NCBI GenBank assembly: GCA_947488935.1
Contig: CANLBN010000001.1
Location: forward strand, 310,001 to 374,000
Reading direction: 5' to 3'
DNA length: 64,000 nt
DNA from: an uncultured Pseudomonadales bacterium
GTDB taxonomy: Bacteria > Pseudomonadota > Gammaproteobacteria > Pseudomonadales > Cellvibrionaceae
Within the stretch, counting starts at the first letter, position 1; each line of letters starts with the position of its first letter. Position numbers and translations under genes: made by a program. The notes under the pieces were generated by a model, which made no database searches, was not told the DNA's origin, and saw only the letters and a program-made list of their open reading frames with translations. Of this stretch, positions 9,450-18,835 are shown piece by piece.

Positions 9450-10793
9450 TTAACTCTCCCTGATAGCCCAAAATTGTATCTCAAGCCCTGAGAACTCCCC
9501 TGGCACATGAAATGCAAAACCAGCACTCTTAGCTGCCAACAAATCACGCCATTCGGCACTGCTGCGATCCATTTGAAAGTAGGTAAAGCCCGCATGGTAA
9601 GGCAGCTGCTGCGGTGCAACAGGCAGTGTACGAAAAGGAATACCTGGTAGCTGTAGGCTAACAAGGTCGTTGAGTTTTTCTAGGGAGCCTACTTTGGCCT
9701 GCTGCATAAACAGCATTTGTAGTTGCGATAATTCCATATTGGCTTTCACAGCAATCACAAAGTCGCTGTGCATAATCAGTGCATTATCGTGTACTGGAGC
9801 GGTCCATTTAGCATGCCCATGATCAATCAATACAATCGGTACTGCACGTGGGCTGGCAAGTGAGCCTAGCGCTTGGCGTAATAGCTGCTCTAAAGGTTTG
9901 AATGATTCCCACAGCTCTCTATGGTTGTAGACTGGAACGTCTGCAGGTAATCGGCTCTCTACCTGAAAAGTTGCCAGCTCACCGCATGCCTGTGTCAATG
10001 CCTGATATAGCCTCTCGGGGTGTAGAGATGGCAAACTATACATATGTTGAAATTCTGGATACATGCGATTTAGCGCCTGTAGCAACATAAAGTCACTGAC
10101 ATCGGCAACACCTGCTTGCTCGGGCGAACCTATACGCTCTGCTAGTTGGCGAGCGCGCCCTTGCATTAAGCCACTGGCCTCGTTGAGCAAACGTTTAAGC
10201 CCTGGTATGGCAGCGATAGAAAGGCTGGTCGGGTAGAAGTTTTCTTCGAGAATCAGGCGGTTATTTTCATCTCTACCTTTAATTTTTGCTATGGGCAGAG
10301 TGCTATAAGCACTGAGGTCTTCGCTGCCAAGCATAAGCCTCGGCTTAAGAGTCGCCAGCTCTATATCTTGTAAGGTGCCTTCTCGCGAATGAATATCTTT
10401 GACTTGATTGTGCTCGACCGCATAGCGACCTTTGCTATGAGAGTCTGGCCACATAACTTCTTGCACACTTTCGTTGCGTATCGGCAAAGCCAAATAGACA
10501 ACTTGATTATCAAGCCTGACGTCGTTAGCCGCTAATGGATCTAGTGGGCCGGTATCGCTCGGAATATTAAAACATGTGCCATCGGGCATAACACCACGCG
10601 CTCGCACAATAACCAAAGCACCAGAGTTTAATGTGTTTTCATCAAACTCGATCTCGGTTAGGCCATACATAAAAGGTAAGCTTTTATCGATGCGCTGGTT
10701 TGTGTGACTTTCAAGGTAACGGCTTTCTTGTTGGAAATGTTGTGGCCGAATAAATAGCCCCTCGTTCCACACAATGCGTTTGTTATCATTCAC
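9450..10793 (-). CDS. tssK: T6SS baseplate protein TssK (VasE)
   Basis: TssK trimers link the baseplate wedge to the TssLM membrane complex. The family N-terminus NKRIVWNEGLFIRPQHFQQ is clear. I place the start at GTG 10793, giving 447 residues, because it overlaps the tssJ stop as GTGA and has an AGGAAG site seven bases upstream. The longer frame reaching 10895 would add a basic stretch that is out-of-frame tssJ sequence. The stop abuts tssL. Confidence 0.95.
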   Translation of the reverse strand: MNDNKRIVWNEGLFIRPQHFQQESRYLESHTNQRIDKSLPFMYGLTEIEFDENTLNSGALVIVRARGVMPDGTCFNIPSDTGPLDPLAANDVRLDNQVVYLALPIRNESVQEVMWPDSHSKGRYAVEHNQVKDIHSREGTLQDIELATLKPRLMLGSEDLSAYSTLPIAKIKGRDENNRLILEENFYPTSLSIAAIPGLKRLLNEASGLMQGRARQLAERIGSPEQAGVADVSDFMLLQALNRMYPEFQHMYSLPSLHPERLYQALTQACGELATFQVESRLPADVPVYNHRELWESFKPLEQLLRQALGSLASPRAVPIVLIDHGHAKWTAPVHDNALIMHSDFVIAVKANMELSQLQMLFMQQAKVGSLEKLNDLVSLQLPGIPFRTLPVAPQQLPYHAGFTYFQMDRSSAEWRDLLAAKSAGFAFHVPGEFSGLEIQFWAIRES

Positions 10794-11428
10794 TGAAATT
10801 CTTCCTGTGTTGTTAATTCTACTGCCGCTTCGTCTAAGTGAATAAACAATGCAATTTTTTCGCCTGTGGCCTCGACTCTTATCACGCTCTTCCACTGTGC
10901 ATTGGGGTAATCGTGATAAGAAGCTGCTACAGCAATAAATTTTGTATTTTTTTCTATTTCAACGGCTTCGATAAATTTATATTCATTAGGCACCATCATG
11001 TAGTCATCATGCTTAATGTAGCTGGTGCTCAATGTCTTTTTCATATTTTCAAATAAATTTTCAAAATCTGCCTGCAAAATAAGGCTGTTTTCTTTTAGTT
11101 GAAATACTTTAAAAAAAATAGGGGTAGCCTGTGCTTCGCTACTCACTTCATCGCTTGAAATCAATTCCGAGGCATTGTCTATATCCGATGCATCATCAAG
11201 CCGATCGACTAATACAATATTTTTTTGCTCGCCGTCATAGTTATTAAATGTATTAGGATTTACTTTTTTGTCAGCTTTTATGCTGACACTGATCACCGTT
11301 GGACGATCGCTTGGCTCGCCAATAGGAATAGACGGGTCTTTTAATACCTCCCAAGTTTTGGAAAGAACTTTACCTGTGGAACAACCACTCAGCAGTATGA
11401 CAAGCGAGGCAATAATGGCTTGTTTCAT
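10790..11428 (-). CDS. tssJ: T6SS outer-membrane lipoprotein TssJ (VasD/SciN)
   Basis: TssJ is the outer-membrane lipoprotein that caps TssM in the periplasm. A short signal peptide ends in a lipobox LLSGC with the lipidated cysteine near residue 16. The 212-residue length is longer than many TssJ proteins. The extra length seems to be an acidic Ser/Asp/Glu-rich stretch at about residues 75-103, just before the conserved PIFFKVFQL strand. The start overlaps the tagH stop as ATGA and the stop overlaps the tssK GTG. The identification rests on the lipobox, the FKVFQL segment and the position between tagH and tssK. Confidence 0.88.
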   Translation of the reverse strand: MKQAIIASLVILLSGCSTGKVLSKTWEVLKDPSIPIGEPSDRPTVISVSIKADKKVNPNTFNNYDGEQKNIVLVDRLDDASDIDNASELISSDEVSSEAQATPIFFKVFQLKENSLILQADFENLFENMKKTLSTSYIKHDDYMMVPNEYKFIEAVEIEKNTKFIAVAASYHDYPNAQWKSVIRVEATGEKIALFIHLDEAAVELTTQEEFQ

Positions 11429-12807
11429 GACAGTTCTCTCTGGCTGTCGCCACGCATTGCTCGATCATAATTTTGTTCAAAAACTTCCCAAAACATTTTT
11501 TCAAGGCCACTTTGTCTACTTGACATTAGCTCTTCAAAATATTTTTTATACATATCCCAGGAGTCAACACTTTGACCGTTTTCTTTTCGGTAAGAGGCAA
11601 AGCGTCTTTCAAGATTTTGTGGCGACAAAGCTTCGAGTACTTGCCAAAGCCCTTGTTGTACTGCCGTTACAATTGCAGCCTGATTATTTTTAATGCTAGC
11701 CATGCTTTCTGTAATTGCAGCTTCGGGCGACAAGTAAACAGCACTACGCTGTGTTGAAAATAAACGCCGCGCTGTTTCGCTGTAGTCCATACCCATACGC
11801 AGCGGATTATCTTCTATTGGATGATAACTGCGCCCCAACAAAGAAATATTTGCCGGCCCATTTTGCTCAGCTTGATAAAGCGCCAATAAACCTTCAACAG
11901 CTGCTTTTACTGCTAGACCGACATCGCCCGAAAACTGATGAGCTTGCGCAGCCTCCATGGGTTCCGACGCCAACTCCATTGCCGCAGTTAACGGTGCATT
12001 GGTCAAATGACTCGCTTGAAACTCAGTGTCACTTATTGATGTTTTAGCCTCGATAGTATTGTCGACTGCCTGTTGCACATGGGCACCTGTTTGAATATCC
12101 ATTGTTTGAGTTACCTTTTTTTCAGAGGGGCGTAAGTGTTCATAGGAGGGCAAGCTAATTGCCTCTTGCATGCTATTACCAACATCAGCAACGCTTGCCA
12201 AGGAGATAGATAGCGCTTCATTGGTATCGGCCAATATAGGATGACGACGCGCAATAGTGTCTTCATCTTCTTGGCCTTTTAGTAGTGCGGCTAATGCATC
12301 GACTGTCTTTGGTTTTTCTAGCAACTCATTAAGAGGATTACTCGTGTCTTCAGTTTTTTTATCGCTGAGTTGCTTGTACCCGGCAGTGCGCGTTAGCCGA
12401 TCTAATTCATTTTCTTTGGTGAAGAGTTGACCTAAATCCAGTTTACGAATGTGATCAACACCAATGCTTTTCGCATAGCCGTCTTCGTCGATCATCACCT
12501 CGACGCGGTATTTACCTATACGAATTTGATCGCCATCATTAATAGCAACCACTTCCATTTTTCCAAGCGGATCCGTATGGCGATTGATATAGGTATTACC
12601 ACACAGATCAATCATGACGTACTTGCCGTCGAGTACTTGAATACAAGCATGCTGTGCTTTTACCGAACCAAAAGCATCGTATAGCCTCCAGTCGGCAGCA
12701 CCGCTACCTATCGTCATACTTTGCTCTTGCAAGCTATAAGCGGGAGATGAGCCATGCGTTAATTGCTCGGGGTTGGTGACATTTAAAAACAGTGGCGGCA
12801 ATGGCAT
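11425..12807 (-). CDS. tagH: FHA-domain T6SS protein TagH (VasC/ImpI)
   Basis: The 460-residue product has an N-terminal forkhead-associated domain (about residues 20-110). Its segments MTIGSG, KAQHACI and GDQIRIGKYRVEV correspond to the phosphothreonine-binding fold. A low-complexity middle and a conserved TagH C-terminal domain follow (about 285-460). In other systems FHA proteins couple Thr phosphorylation to T6SS activation. No PpkA kinase or PppA phosphatase gene is seen in this window, so it may act without them or they are elsewhere. The start overlaps the tssG stop by one base and the stop overlaps tssJ. Confidence 0.92.
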   Translation of the reverse strand: MPLPPLFLNVTNPEQLTHGSSPAYSLQEQSMTIGSGAADWRLYDAFGSVKAQHACIQVLDGKYVMIDLCGNTYINRHTDPLGKMEVVAINDGDQIRIGKYRVEVMIDEDGYAKSIGVDHIRKLDLGQLFTKENELDRLTRTAGYKQLSDKKTEDTSNPLNELLEKPKTVDALAALLKGQEDEDTIARRHPILADTNEALSISLASVADVGNSMQEAISLPSYEHLRPSEKKVTQTMDIQTGAHVQQAVDNTIEAKTSISDTEFQASHLTNAPLTAAMELASEPMEAAQAHQFSGDVGLAVKAAVEGLLALYQAEQNGPANISLLGRSYHPIEDNPLRMGMDYSETARRLFSTQRSAVYLSPEAAITESMASIKNNQAAIVTAVQQGLWQVLEALSPQNLERRFASYRKENGQSVDSWDMYKKYFEELMSSRQSGLEKMFWEVFEQNYDRAMRGDSQRELS

Positions 12808-13829
12808 TATTGACCCCCACTAATGCTAACGAGGGTTTCATGCCCTAGAGCAACTTCGCCCAAAAATGTTGTCCACCCTAGGTGCGAACCTTTTTGTTTA
12901 TCTAAAGTAAACGGAGGGACTTCATCATGAAGTAGACCAAGCTCTAAGTCGTAGGCCAGTTGATCGCGCAATAAAAAAGCCAAAAGGGCGCGCAATTGTT
13001 TATAGGTATCCCCCGACGGTAAGAAATCACGATAACGCTGCTGACTCAGAGATTTAATAGAGACGATAAATTTAGAGTTTGGCGTAAGAACCCTATCACC
13101 TGCGACGAAATTGTCTCCGAGTGTAATATTGGCTACTGCCAATTTATTCATTTGCTGCTTTGGGATTTCAACATAACGCTCGACCCACTCCCTGATGCTC
13201 ACATTCTTTAAACTAAAACAATGAGCAACGATGCCACTGACCATAGAAGGTGCGCGGCTACGTGTTGCAATCATGCCGATATACGTTAGCATTCGGCTCC
13301 ACGGAAGAGGCGTATCACCACGTAAAGCCTCATCATTCATGCCGATTAGCGAATAAACATATTGCGAAAAGCGATCTTCGGCATTGGACTCAAAGCGAAC
13401 GGAATAACGGTACTTTCTCCATGCGCGATGCAAGAGTGTAATTAAGCGATGGTTGAAAAAGTTTAAAAATGGCACTCGCACGCCATCGTCTTGCTCCATA
13501 GGCTCACAGGCCAGCTCGTCTAGATAATGCCTAGGCAGAGGGGAGCTGCTACCTTGCAAACCCATGAAGGCAATCTGAATAAAATAGTTTTCGACACCAT
13601 TAACCGACTCAGCCCCCGCATCCAATACATCTGTGCGCGGAAATCCTAGCTCAGGACTAACTTCGTAACGAACTAGTTCATCCTTAGGATAAAGTTCGTA
13701 AGGCTTCTCCAAACTTTTATTGTTAATTTTATACAAGCGCTCTACGAGCTGAAAGAATGCCGTAGAACGCGCCTCACCCAAAACCTGATGACTCAGATCA
13801 CTGGCTGCTTTCCCTGCTCTAACGGCCAT
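12807..13829 (-). CDS. tssG: T6SS baseplate protein TssG (VasB/ImpH)
   Basis: TssG forms the core of the baseplate wedge together with TssF and TssE. The 340-residue length is normal. Family segments include FFQLVERLY near residue 25, a GLQGSSSPLPRHYLDEL motif near 93-109 and a C-terminal WTTFLG. The ATG at 13829 lies inside the 3' end of tssF (37-bp overlap), with GAGG seven bases upstream, which suggests translational coupling of the two interacting partners. Confidence 0.95.
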   Translation of the reverse strand: MAVRAGKAASDLSHQVLGEARSTAFFQLVERLYKINNKSLEKPYELYPKDELVRYEVSPELGFPRTDVLDAGAESVNGVENYFIQIAFMGLQGSSSPLPRHYLDELACEPMEQDDGVRVPFLNFFNHRLITLLHRAWRKYRYSVRFESNAEDRFSQYVYSLIGMNDEALRGDTPLPWSRMLTYIGMIATRSRAPSMVSGIVAHCFSLKNVSIREWVERYVEIPKQQMNKLAVANITLGDNFVAGDRVLTPNSKFIVSIKSLSQQRYRDFLPSGDTYKQLRALLAFLLRDQLAYDLELGLLHDEVPPFTLDKQKGSHLGWTTFLGEVALGHETLVSISGGQ

Positions 13830-15607
13830 TCATAAACCTCGTTATTTCCTAAGTTGCATACTTTTAACTGATGAAACGAATTAATACTGCTATAAAGTGA
13901 AAAGAACTGGGCCAACACAGAACCCAATAGATAGACTTCTCCGTGGCATAAAAAACCTTCGGGACTAATATTTAGCGTGCTTTCCATACCCCGGATCGGA
14001 AACCCTTTAATCAGGCGGTCGACCGGATTGGTTTCAATCGACTTAAGTCCATCCATACGCTGTTTTGTCTGGCGCTCGCTTTGCACATCGTGGTGACCAA
14101 CAAAATCATAACAACGTAAAATATTTTTTAACGGTTCGATCTTTAACAAAGAGAGATAGTTAAGTGCTAAATTCGAAATCAGCGACCAATGTAATTCTGA
14201 ATCCAATACTGGCGGATAGTTTTTGGTGGGCTCAGTAATGTTAGTAAAATCAACAAAGGGTGGAGTCGCCTCTGTAGCCACAGAGACATCACCCACTTTT
14301 AACATCGAAGGCAAATCAGCATTGGTACACAACATAGAAACACTGACTGTTTCTTCTTTACCAACCCAATCATGCTCATCACTTCGCGTAAAGGAGATGC
14401 TATGCACACTTTCGCCACTCAGCACTGACGGCTTTATCGACAATTTATAATAAAGTGCATCGTGCTGATGTTCTCGCTCGATCTCATGTTGAAACGACTC
14501 AAAGGGAAAGTATGTTCTTTTGCCTTTTTTAAAGGCAATGTCGTCGGAGTATTTTAGGCTGGAGCTCTGCGACATAGCGCTTTCGACGCGCTCGACAGAA
14601 AATATATCGTACACCCTATCGCTATTACCGGCTGGAATTAGCGAATAATTTACCCGCTTACCGTCTACCACTATTGGCTCTGCGCTATGCTTAAAAAGAT
14701 TGACCGCAGGCACACAATAGAGAGAGAAATCGTGCTCTCTGATTACTGTTCCACTTGGCATTGCATAATTGAAGTGAAAATTAATCGTGGCCTCTTCTGA
14801 TTCAACCCCGGCCCAAAGGGTTGATAGATTATTTAGGCGGAAAAAATAAAACGCCTGCTGGAAGCTGAGAAACTCCTGAACAATGCGATAACCATCAAAC
14901 ACATTTTCAGGGTAAGGCAGCAGCGCATCGCTTGGAGAAAACCCAAGTGGCTGAATATTTCGCAGGGGAATAGACTTAATTTCACCACCTACGATTACTT
15001 CGATAGAATCGAGATAGTGAAATAACCAGAGGTAGGTAGTGAGCGCAGTGTGTGGCTCACCACTTAAAAATATATCTAACTCATCACAGCCCGCTGTATA
15101 CAATGGCTGATTGTGTATCGTTTTCAACGACAGCGACAGTATCGTTTTTTCTCGGCTATGGGATTCTTGAAAACCCGATATTTCTATCGGATAAATATTG
15201 CAATCGCGCGAGGTATGAAAAAGACACGATTCAGCATTACCATCACCTGTCTCAACAGGCACAGACGAAAGCATCGTATTTTTATTGATGCATTTTTTTT
15301 CATCTACTGTGCCAACCTTTGGCGTGAACTTTATCATCGTCGCCGACGGCAGTGGGCGAAGATAATTGGGCCACAAAAGATTAAGCAGTGAATGCGTTAG
15401 CTCGGGAAGGTCATCATCGATTTTTTGGTGCAATCTCGCCGACAAAAAAGAAAAGCCCTCTAGCAGGCGCTCTACATCTGGGTCGGAGGATTTTTCAGAT
15501 AGGAATGGAGCTATCTGCGGGTAACGCTCGGAAAACACTTTCCCTTGTAGACGTAAAAACTCTAATTCATCACGATAAAGTTTTTGCAAGTCGTCTTTAA
15601 TCATCAT
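13793..15607 (-). CDS. tssF: T6SS baseplate protein TssF (VasA/ImpG)
   Basis: TssF is the other major wedge component, with two copies embracing each TssG. The N-terminus (KLYRDELEFLRLQGKVFSERYPQIA) and DPDVERLLEGFSFLSARL are highly typical of the family, as is LLNLLWPNYLRPLPS near residue 90. I place the start at the ATGATG at 15607 (604 residues). An in-frame TTG at 15619 touches the AGGA site and is less likely. The gene overlaps tssG downstream by 37 bp, and 56 bp separate it from tssE. Confidence 0.95.
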   Translation of the reverse strand: MMIKDDLQKLYRDELEFLRLQGKVFSERYPQIAPFLSEKSSDPDVERLLEGFSFLSARLHQKIDDDLPELTHSLLNLLWPNYLRPLPSATMIKFTPKVGTVDEKKCINKNTMLSSVPVETGDGNAESCLFHTSRDCNIYPIEISGFQESHSREKTILSLSLKTIHNQPLYTAGCDELDIFLSGEPHTALTTYLWLFHYLDSIEVIVGGEIKSIPLRNIQPLGFSPSDALLPYPENVFDGYRIVQEFLSFQQAFYFFRLNNLSTLWAGVESEEATINFHFNYAMPSGTVIREHDFSLYCVPAVNLFKHSAEPIVVDGKRVNYSLIPAGNSDRVYDIFSVERVESAMSQSSSLKYSDDIAFKKGKRTYFPFESFQHEIEREHQHDALYYKLSIKPSVLSGESVHSISFTRSDEHDWVGKEETVSVSMLCTNADLPSMLKVGDVSVATEATPPFVDFTNITEPTKNYPPVLDSELHWSLISNLALNYLSLLKIEPLKNILRCYDFVGHHDVQSERQTKQRMDGLKSIETNPVDRLIKGFPIRGMESTLNISPEGFLCHGEVYLLGSVLAQFFSLYSSINSFHQLKVCNLGNNEVYEWPLEQGKQPVI

Positions 15608-15663
15608 TGATATTGCCAATCCTGTGCCAATTTACTACGAATACAAACCTTACAATTAGAAAC

Positions 15664-16089
15664 TTATGAAGATATCTGCCACTGAGATCGGTACTGATCA
15701 ACAGCCATAGCAAATGTAATCTTTTCGTATTTATTATCAACGATGGTTAAACCATCAATAATAAACTTTAACTCTAAAGGCTGATCAGTATTGGCCTCAT
15801 GATGGATGCTAACGATCTTCACCCGAGGCTCAAAATTATTAATGGTGTCTTTAATATCAGCAGAGATGATAGAGACCATATCTTTGGTTCCTATCGCTGC
15901 ATCGTTAAAATCATCCAAACCAAAATCTGGAACGCAAAGGGATGACCCCTTACGAGCATTAAGAAGCTGCTTAATGTGCTGCTTAATAGAATTTGCTCTG
16001 CGAGTGATACGCTCGACGTGATCTAAGCGCCGCCTAGAAGGCGGCGCATTATTTAGTCGGTCGAAAAAACCTCCAAATTGTTGTTTCAT
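15664..16089 (-). CDS. tssE: T6SS baseplate protein TssE (gp25-like)
   Basis: TssE resembles phage T4 gp25 and helps start sheath polymerisation on the baseplate. The 141-residue product has the GPW/gp25 fold at about residues 25-125. It includes the family pattern RANSIKQHIKQLLNARKGSS followed by PDFGLDDF, and FEPRVKIVSI near residue 90. It lies 15 bp downstream of tssC and 56 bp upstream of tssF in the expected place. Confidence 0.93.
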   Translation of the reverse strand: MKQQFGGFFDRLNNAPPSRRRLDHVERITRRANSIKQHIKQLLNARKGSSLCVPDFGLDDFNDAAIGTKDMVSIISADIKDTINNFEPRVKIVSIHHEANTDQPLELKFIIDGLTIVDNKYEKITFAMAVDQYRSQWQISS

Positions 16090-16104
16090 GACCCACCAAC
16101 TCCA

Positions 16105-17580
16105 TTAGTCCTTGTCGAGCTTGCCAACTAAAGACAACTCGAAAGTGGCTCCCATATATTTGAAATGAGGGCGCACTGCCAAGGTAACACTGTACCAACC
16201 TGGATCACCCTCAACATCATTCACTTCGATGCTAGCGGCACGCAAAGGTCTGCGACTACGTACATCTGCTGGTGGGTTTTCTTGGTCAGCGACATATTGT
16301 TTAATCCAATTATTAAGCTCGCGCTCAAGATCTTGTCGCTCTTTCCAGCTGCCAATTTCTTCACGCTGTAGTACTTTAATGTAATGCGCTAAGCGATTAA
16401 TAATAAACATATAAGGTAGTTGAGTACCTAATTTGTAATTAGTTTGCGCCTCTAAACCCTCTTTGGTTTTTGCAAAGGTTTTAGGTAATTGAACAGAATT
16501 AGCCGAGAAAAAAGCGGCGTTATCGCTGTCTTTTCTCATCGTCAATGGGATAAAACCTTCTTCAGAGATTTCAAACTCTCGGCGATCAGTTAGCAAGATT
16601 TCTGTAGGGATTTTCATCTCTAGCTGACCCATAGATTCATAAAGATGAACAGGCAAATCTTCTATTGCACCACCACTTTGTGGACCAATGATATTAGGGC
16701 ACCAGCGATACTTAGCAAAACTATTGGTAATAGAGCTCGCCATTAAGTAAGCAGTATTACCCCACAAGAAATGCTCATGGCTACCATCAACAGTTTCTTT
16801 ATAAACAAATGACTTAATCGGGTTTTCAATCGGGTCATAAGGCGTGCGCAATAAGAAGCGAGGCATTGTCAAACCAAGATAACGAGCATCTTCACTTTCA
16901 CGGAGAGAGCGCCACTTAGTAAACTTAGGCGACTCGAAATAATCTTTAATGTCGTTACGGTTAGGCAAGTCAGTAAAGGAATCGACGCTGAAGAAGTCAT
17001 GCCCTGCAGAAGATATAAATGGAGCATGAGCCATTGCGCCAACAGAAGCTAGGCTTGTGAGTAGTTTAATATCGGGGGTTGATGGGGCAAATTGATAGTT
17101 ACCCACCATAACGCCATAAGGTTCACCACCAAAAGTACCATAGCCACCAGAGTACACTTGCTTGTAAAGGCCGCTCTGCATGATTTCAGGAGCGTCTTCA
17201 AAGTCTTCAAGCAATTCGTCTTTAGTGATATGAACAAATTCCATTTTAATATTTTCACGGAAATCGGTTCTGTCTACGAGTAGCTTTAAGCCTTGCCAAG
17301 CAGATTCAAGCTGCTGTACAGCAGGATCGTGAAGAATCTGGTCGACATGCAGACTCAATTTACGATCCAACTCCGCTATCATCATATCAACAGCCTGCTT
17401 ATTGACAGGCTCTTCGGCAGTATCAGACTCCAACAAGTTGGAGATAAATGCCGCAACACCACGTTTGGCAACACCGTATTCGGCATCGTCCTGACGGATT
17501 GTTGTCTGTGCTAATATTTGATCAATTAAACCAATAGACTGCGACTGCTCGACTGGTTGCTCCAGAGTTTCAGCATCCAT
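16105..17580 (-). CDS. tssC: T6SS contractile sheath large subunit TssC (VipB)
   Basis: TssC and TssB co-assemble into the contractile sheath that propels the Hcp tube. The 491-residue length and segments ESAWQGLKLLVDRTDFRENIK (family core near residue 90), VGNYQF and LTSLASVGAMAHAPFI identify it with confidence. The N-terminal helix that ClpV grips after contraction is present in the first 30 residues. The ATG at 17580 has a GAAGGAG site and follows tssB by two bases. Confidence 0.97.
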   Translation of the reverse strand: MDAETLEQPVEQSQSIGLIDQILAQTTIRQDDAEYGVAKRGVAAFISNLLESDTAEEPVNKQAVDMMIAELDRKLSLHVDQILHDPAVQQLESAWQGLKLLVDRTDFRENIKMEFVHITKDELLEDFEDAPEIMQSGLYKQVYSGGYGTFGGEPYGVMVGNYQFAPSTPDIKLLTSLASVGAMAHAPFISSAGHDFFSVDSFTDLPNRNDIKDYFESPKFTKWRSLRESEDARYLGLTMPRFLLRTPYDPIENPIKSFVYKETVDGSHEHFLWGNTAYLMASSITNSFAKYRWCPNIIGPQSGGAIEDLPVHLYESMGQLEMKIPTEILLTDRREFEISEEGFIPLTMRKDSDNAAFFSANSVQLPKTFAKTKEGLEAQTNYKLGTQLPYMFIINRLAHYIKVLQREEIGSWKERQDLERELNNWIKQYVADQENPPADVRSRRPLRAASIEVNDVEGDPGWYSVTLAVRPHFKYMGATFELSLVGKLDKD

Positions 17581-17582
17581 TT

Positions 17583-18104
17583 TTATACTCCTTCTTCTGT
17601 GTTTTCTTCGTTGTTCATTAACTTGGAAATTTCTTCTTCCAGCGCTGCTTTTGAATCAGGACTATCAAGCAATGCTTGCAGACCCTTACGGAATTTTGGC
17701 AAGCTACCCAAAGGCCCTTTAAGAGCCACTAAGGCCTCGCGAAGCTCGAGCATCTTTTTTAGCTCCGGCACTTGTTTAACAATGCCGTCAGGAGAAAAAT
17801 CATCCAAGTTATTAATTTTTAAAGAGACAGGCAACACTGCATCTTCATCCATTTCGTCTGACAATTTATTATCGATGTTAATATTGAGGCTCAAATCACT
17901 TTCGCGCATAACCGACGAAAAAGTATTTTTATCAACTCTCACTGTTTGACGCTCTTCGAGCCTTGAATCTTCACGATGACCTTTAAAGTCACCCATAACC
18001 AACATGCGAAGTGGTAATTCCACCTCAGCCTTTTGGTCTCCCGTTGCCGGAACATATTTTATATTGATGCGCTCTTTAGGCGCGACAGAACCACTGCTAG
18101 ACAT
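17583..18104 (-). CDS. tssB: T6SS contractile sheath small subunit TssB (VipA)
   Basis: TssB is the small sheath subunit and partner of TssC. I place the start at ATG 18104 (173 residues, normal for the family) because GGGAG lies eight bases upstream. The longer in-frame extension to 18218 is AT-rich, hydrophobic and lacks family similarity. Conserved features are the N-terminal PKERINIKYVP, LPLRMLVMGDFKG and FSPDGIVKQVPELKKMLELR. It is the first gene of the leftward T6SS operon. Confidence 0.96.
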   Translation of the reverse strand: MSSSGSVAPKERINIKYVPATGDQKAEVELPLRMLVMGDFKGHREDSRLEERQTVRVDKNTFSSVMRESDLSLNINIDNKLSDEMDEDAVLPVSLKINNLDDFSPDGIVKQVPELKKMLELREALVALKGPLGSLPKFRKGLQALLDSPDSKAALEEEISKLMNNEENTEEGV

Positions 18105-18192
18105 GAACAAAACTCCCTTAAATTTGTTATGACAGGACTTTTTATTAACCGCGAAAAGCCAATAAAAAAATCTGATGTATTGAAGCGCGCGA

Positions 18193-18222
18193 AGTATAGC
18201 AAAGCAAATAAAATACATACAA
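18193..18222 (-). promoter_or_regulatory. Candidate sigma-70 promoter of the tssB operon
   Basis: On the minus strand TTGTAT (18222-18217) and TATACT (18198-18193) are separated by 18 bases, a reasonable -35/-10 pair about 90 bp upstream of the tssB ATG. In such AT-rich DNA matches arise by chance, so this is tentative. Confidence 0.35.
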
Positions 18223-18431
18223 GATTATTTTTTAGCACATTATTTTTTATAAAAAACACAAGGAATACTGAACTTTTTAGCATTTAAAAAAATCACAACA
18301 AACAATAATCCCTTAGGTTATTAAGGGCATTCCATAAAACATAGGAAATTCAATTGCTTATAGAGTATAGAATTTACGATCCGGTTTTTTTGATTCCGAA
18401 CAAAAAATCGACCTACTAAATTTTAGGCCAT

Positions 18432-18452
18432 CCAAACAAAGCAATAAATAAA
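18432..18452 (+). repeat. 21-bp direct repeat, copy 1, T6SS intergenic region
   Basis: The sequence beginning CCAAACAAAGCAATAAAT is repeated without mismatch at 18585-18605, 153 bp away. Both copies are followed by a similar ATAAAATATTA-like tail. Possible roles are a regulator-binding site or a local duplication. Confidence 0.8.
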
Positions 18453-18584
18453 AATATTAACCGTAATTTTTCAAACAAATTAATTGTGAAAAATGTTAGC
18501 CAGTTAGCTGTTTTTTATACTGGGCAATAACTTGCCATAAATTTACTGAACCACATTAATAAAAATCTTTAATATTTTATTTAA

Positions 18585-18605
18585 CCAAACAAAGCAATAA
18601 ATAAA
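18585..18605 (+). repeat. 21-bp direct repeat, copy 2, T6SS intergenic region
   Basis: This is the second perfect copy of the repeat at 18432-18452, in the same orientation. It lies 231 bp before the VasL-like start codon. The copies are too long and too GC-containing (CCAAACAAAGC core) to be simple AT tract noise. Confidence 0.8.
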
Positions 18606-18835
18606 TAAAATATTATAGCCATACAAAAATCACTTAAAAAAATAAAACTGTAAAAATAAGATCATAAATAGAATCGGTAAAGATCACGACAAAAACAACT
18701 AAACAGCTATAGACTTCAGCAAAAAAAATGTATGCTGCTCGCTTTTATTAGACAATAAAACTCTGGAAATTTAAGGCTGCTGTTTACCAAAAGCCTACAT
18801 TAGAATTTATTAAAGACTTACTTGAAGTAACTGCC

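Larger units (their letters stand above)
18105..18835. other. 731-bp AT-rich divergent intergenic region of the T6SS locus
   Basis: This non-coding stretch separates tssB from the divergent VasL-like gene. It is strongly AT-rich with many poly-A and poly-T runs, and no frame in it looks like a real gene. It contains a candidate sigma-70 promoter for tssB and a perfect 21-bp direct repeat, both listed separately. I found no properly spaced sigma-54 site, although the cluster encodes VasH. Such AT-rich promoter regions are often silenced by H-NS-like proteins, which is an inference here. Confidence 0.6.

Noticed and set aside
18524..18537. Minus-strand TGGCAAGTTATTGC resembling a sigma-54 promoter upstream of tssB
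   Set aside because: The GG and GC elements are separated by nine bases and not ten, which sigma-54 RNA polymerase does not tolerate well.
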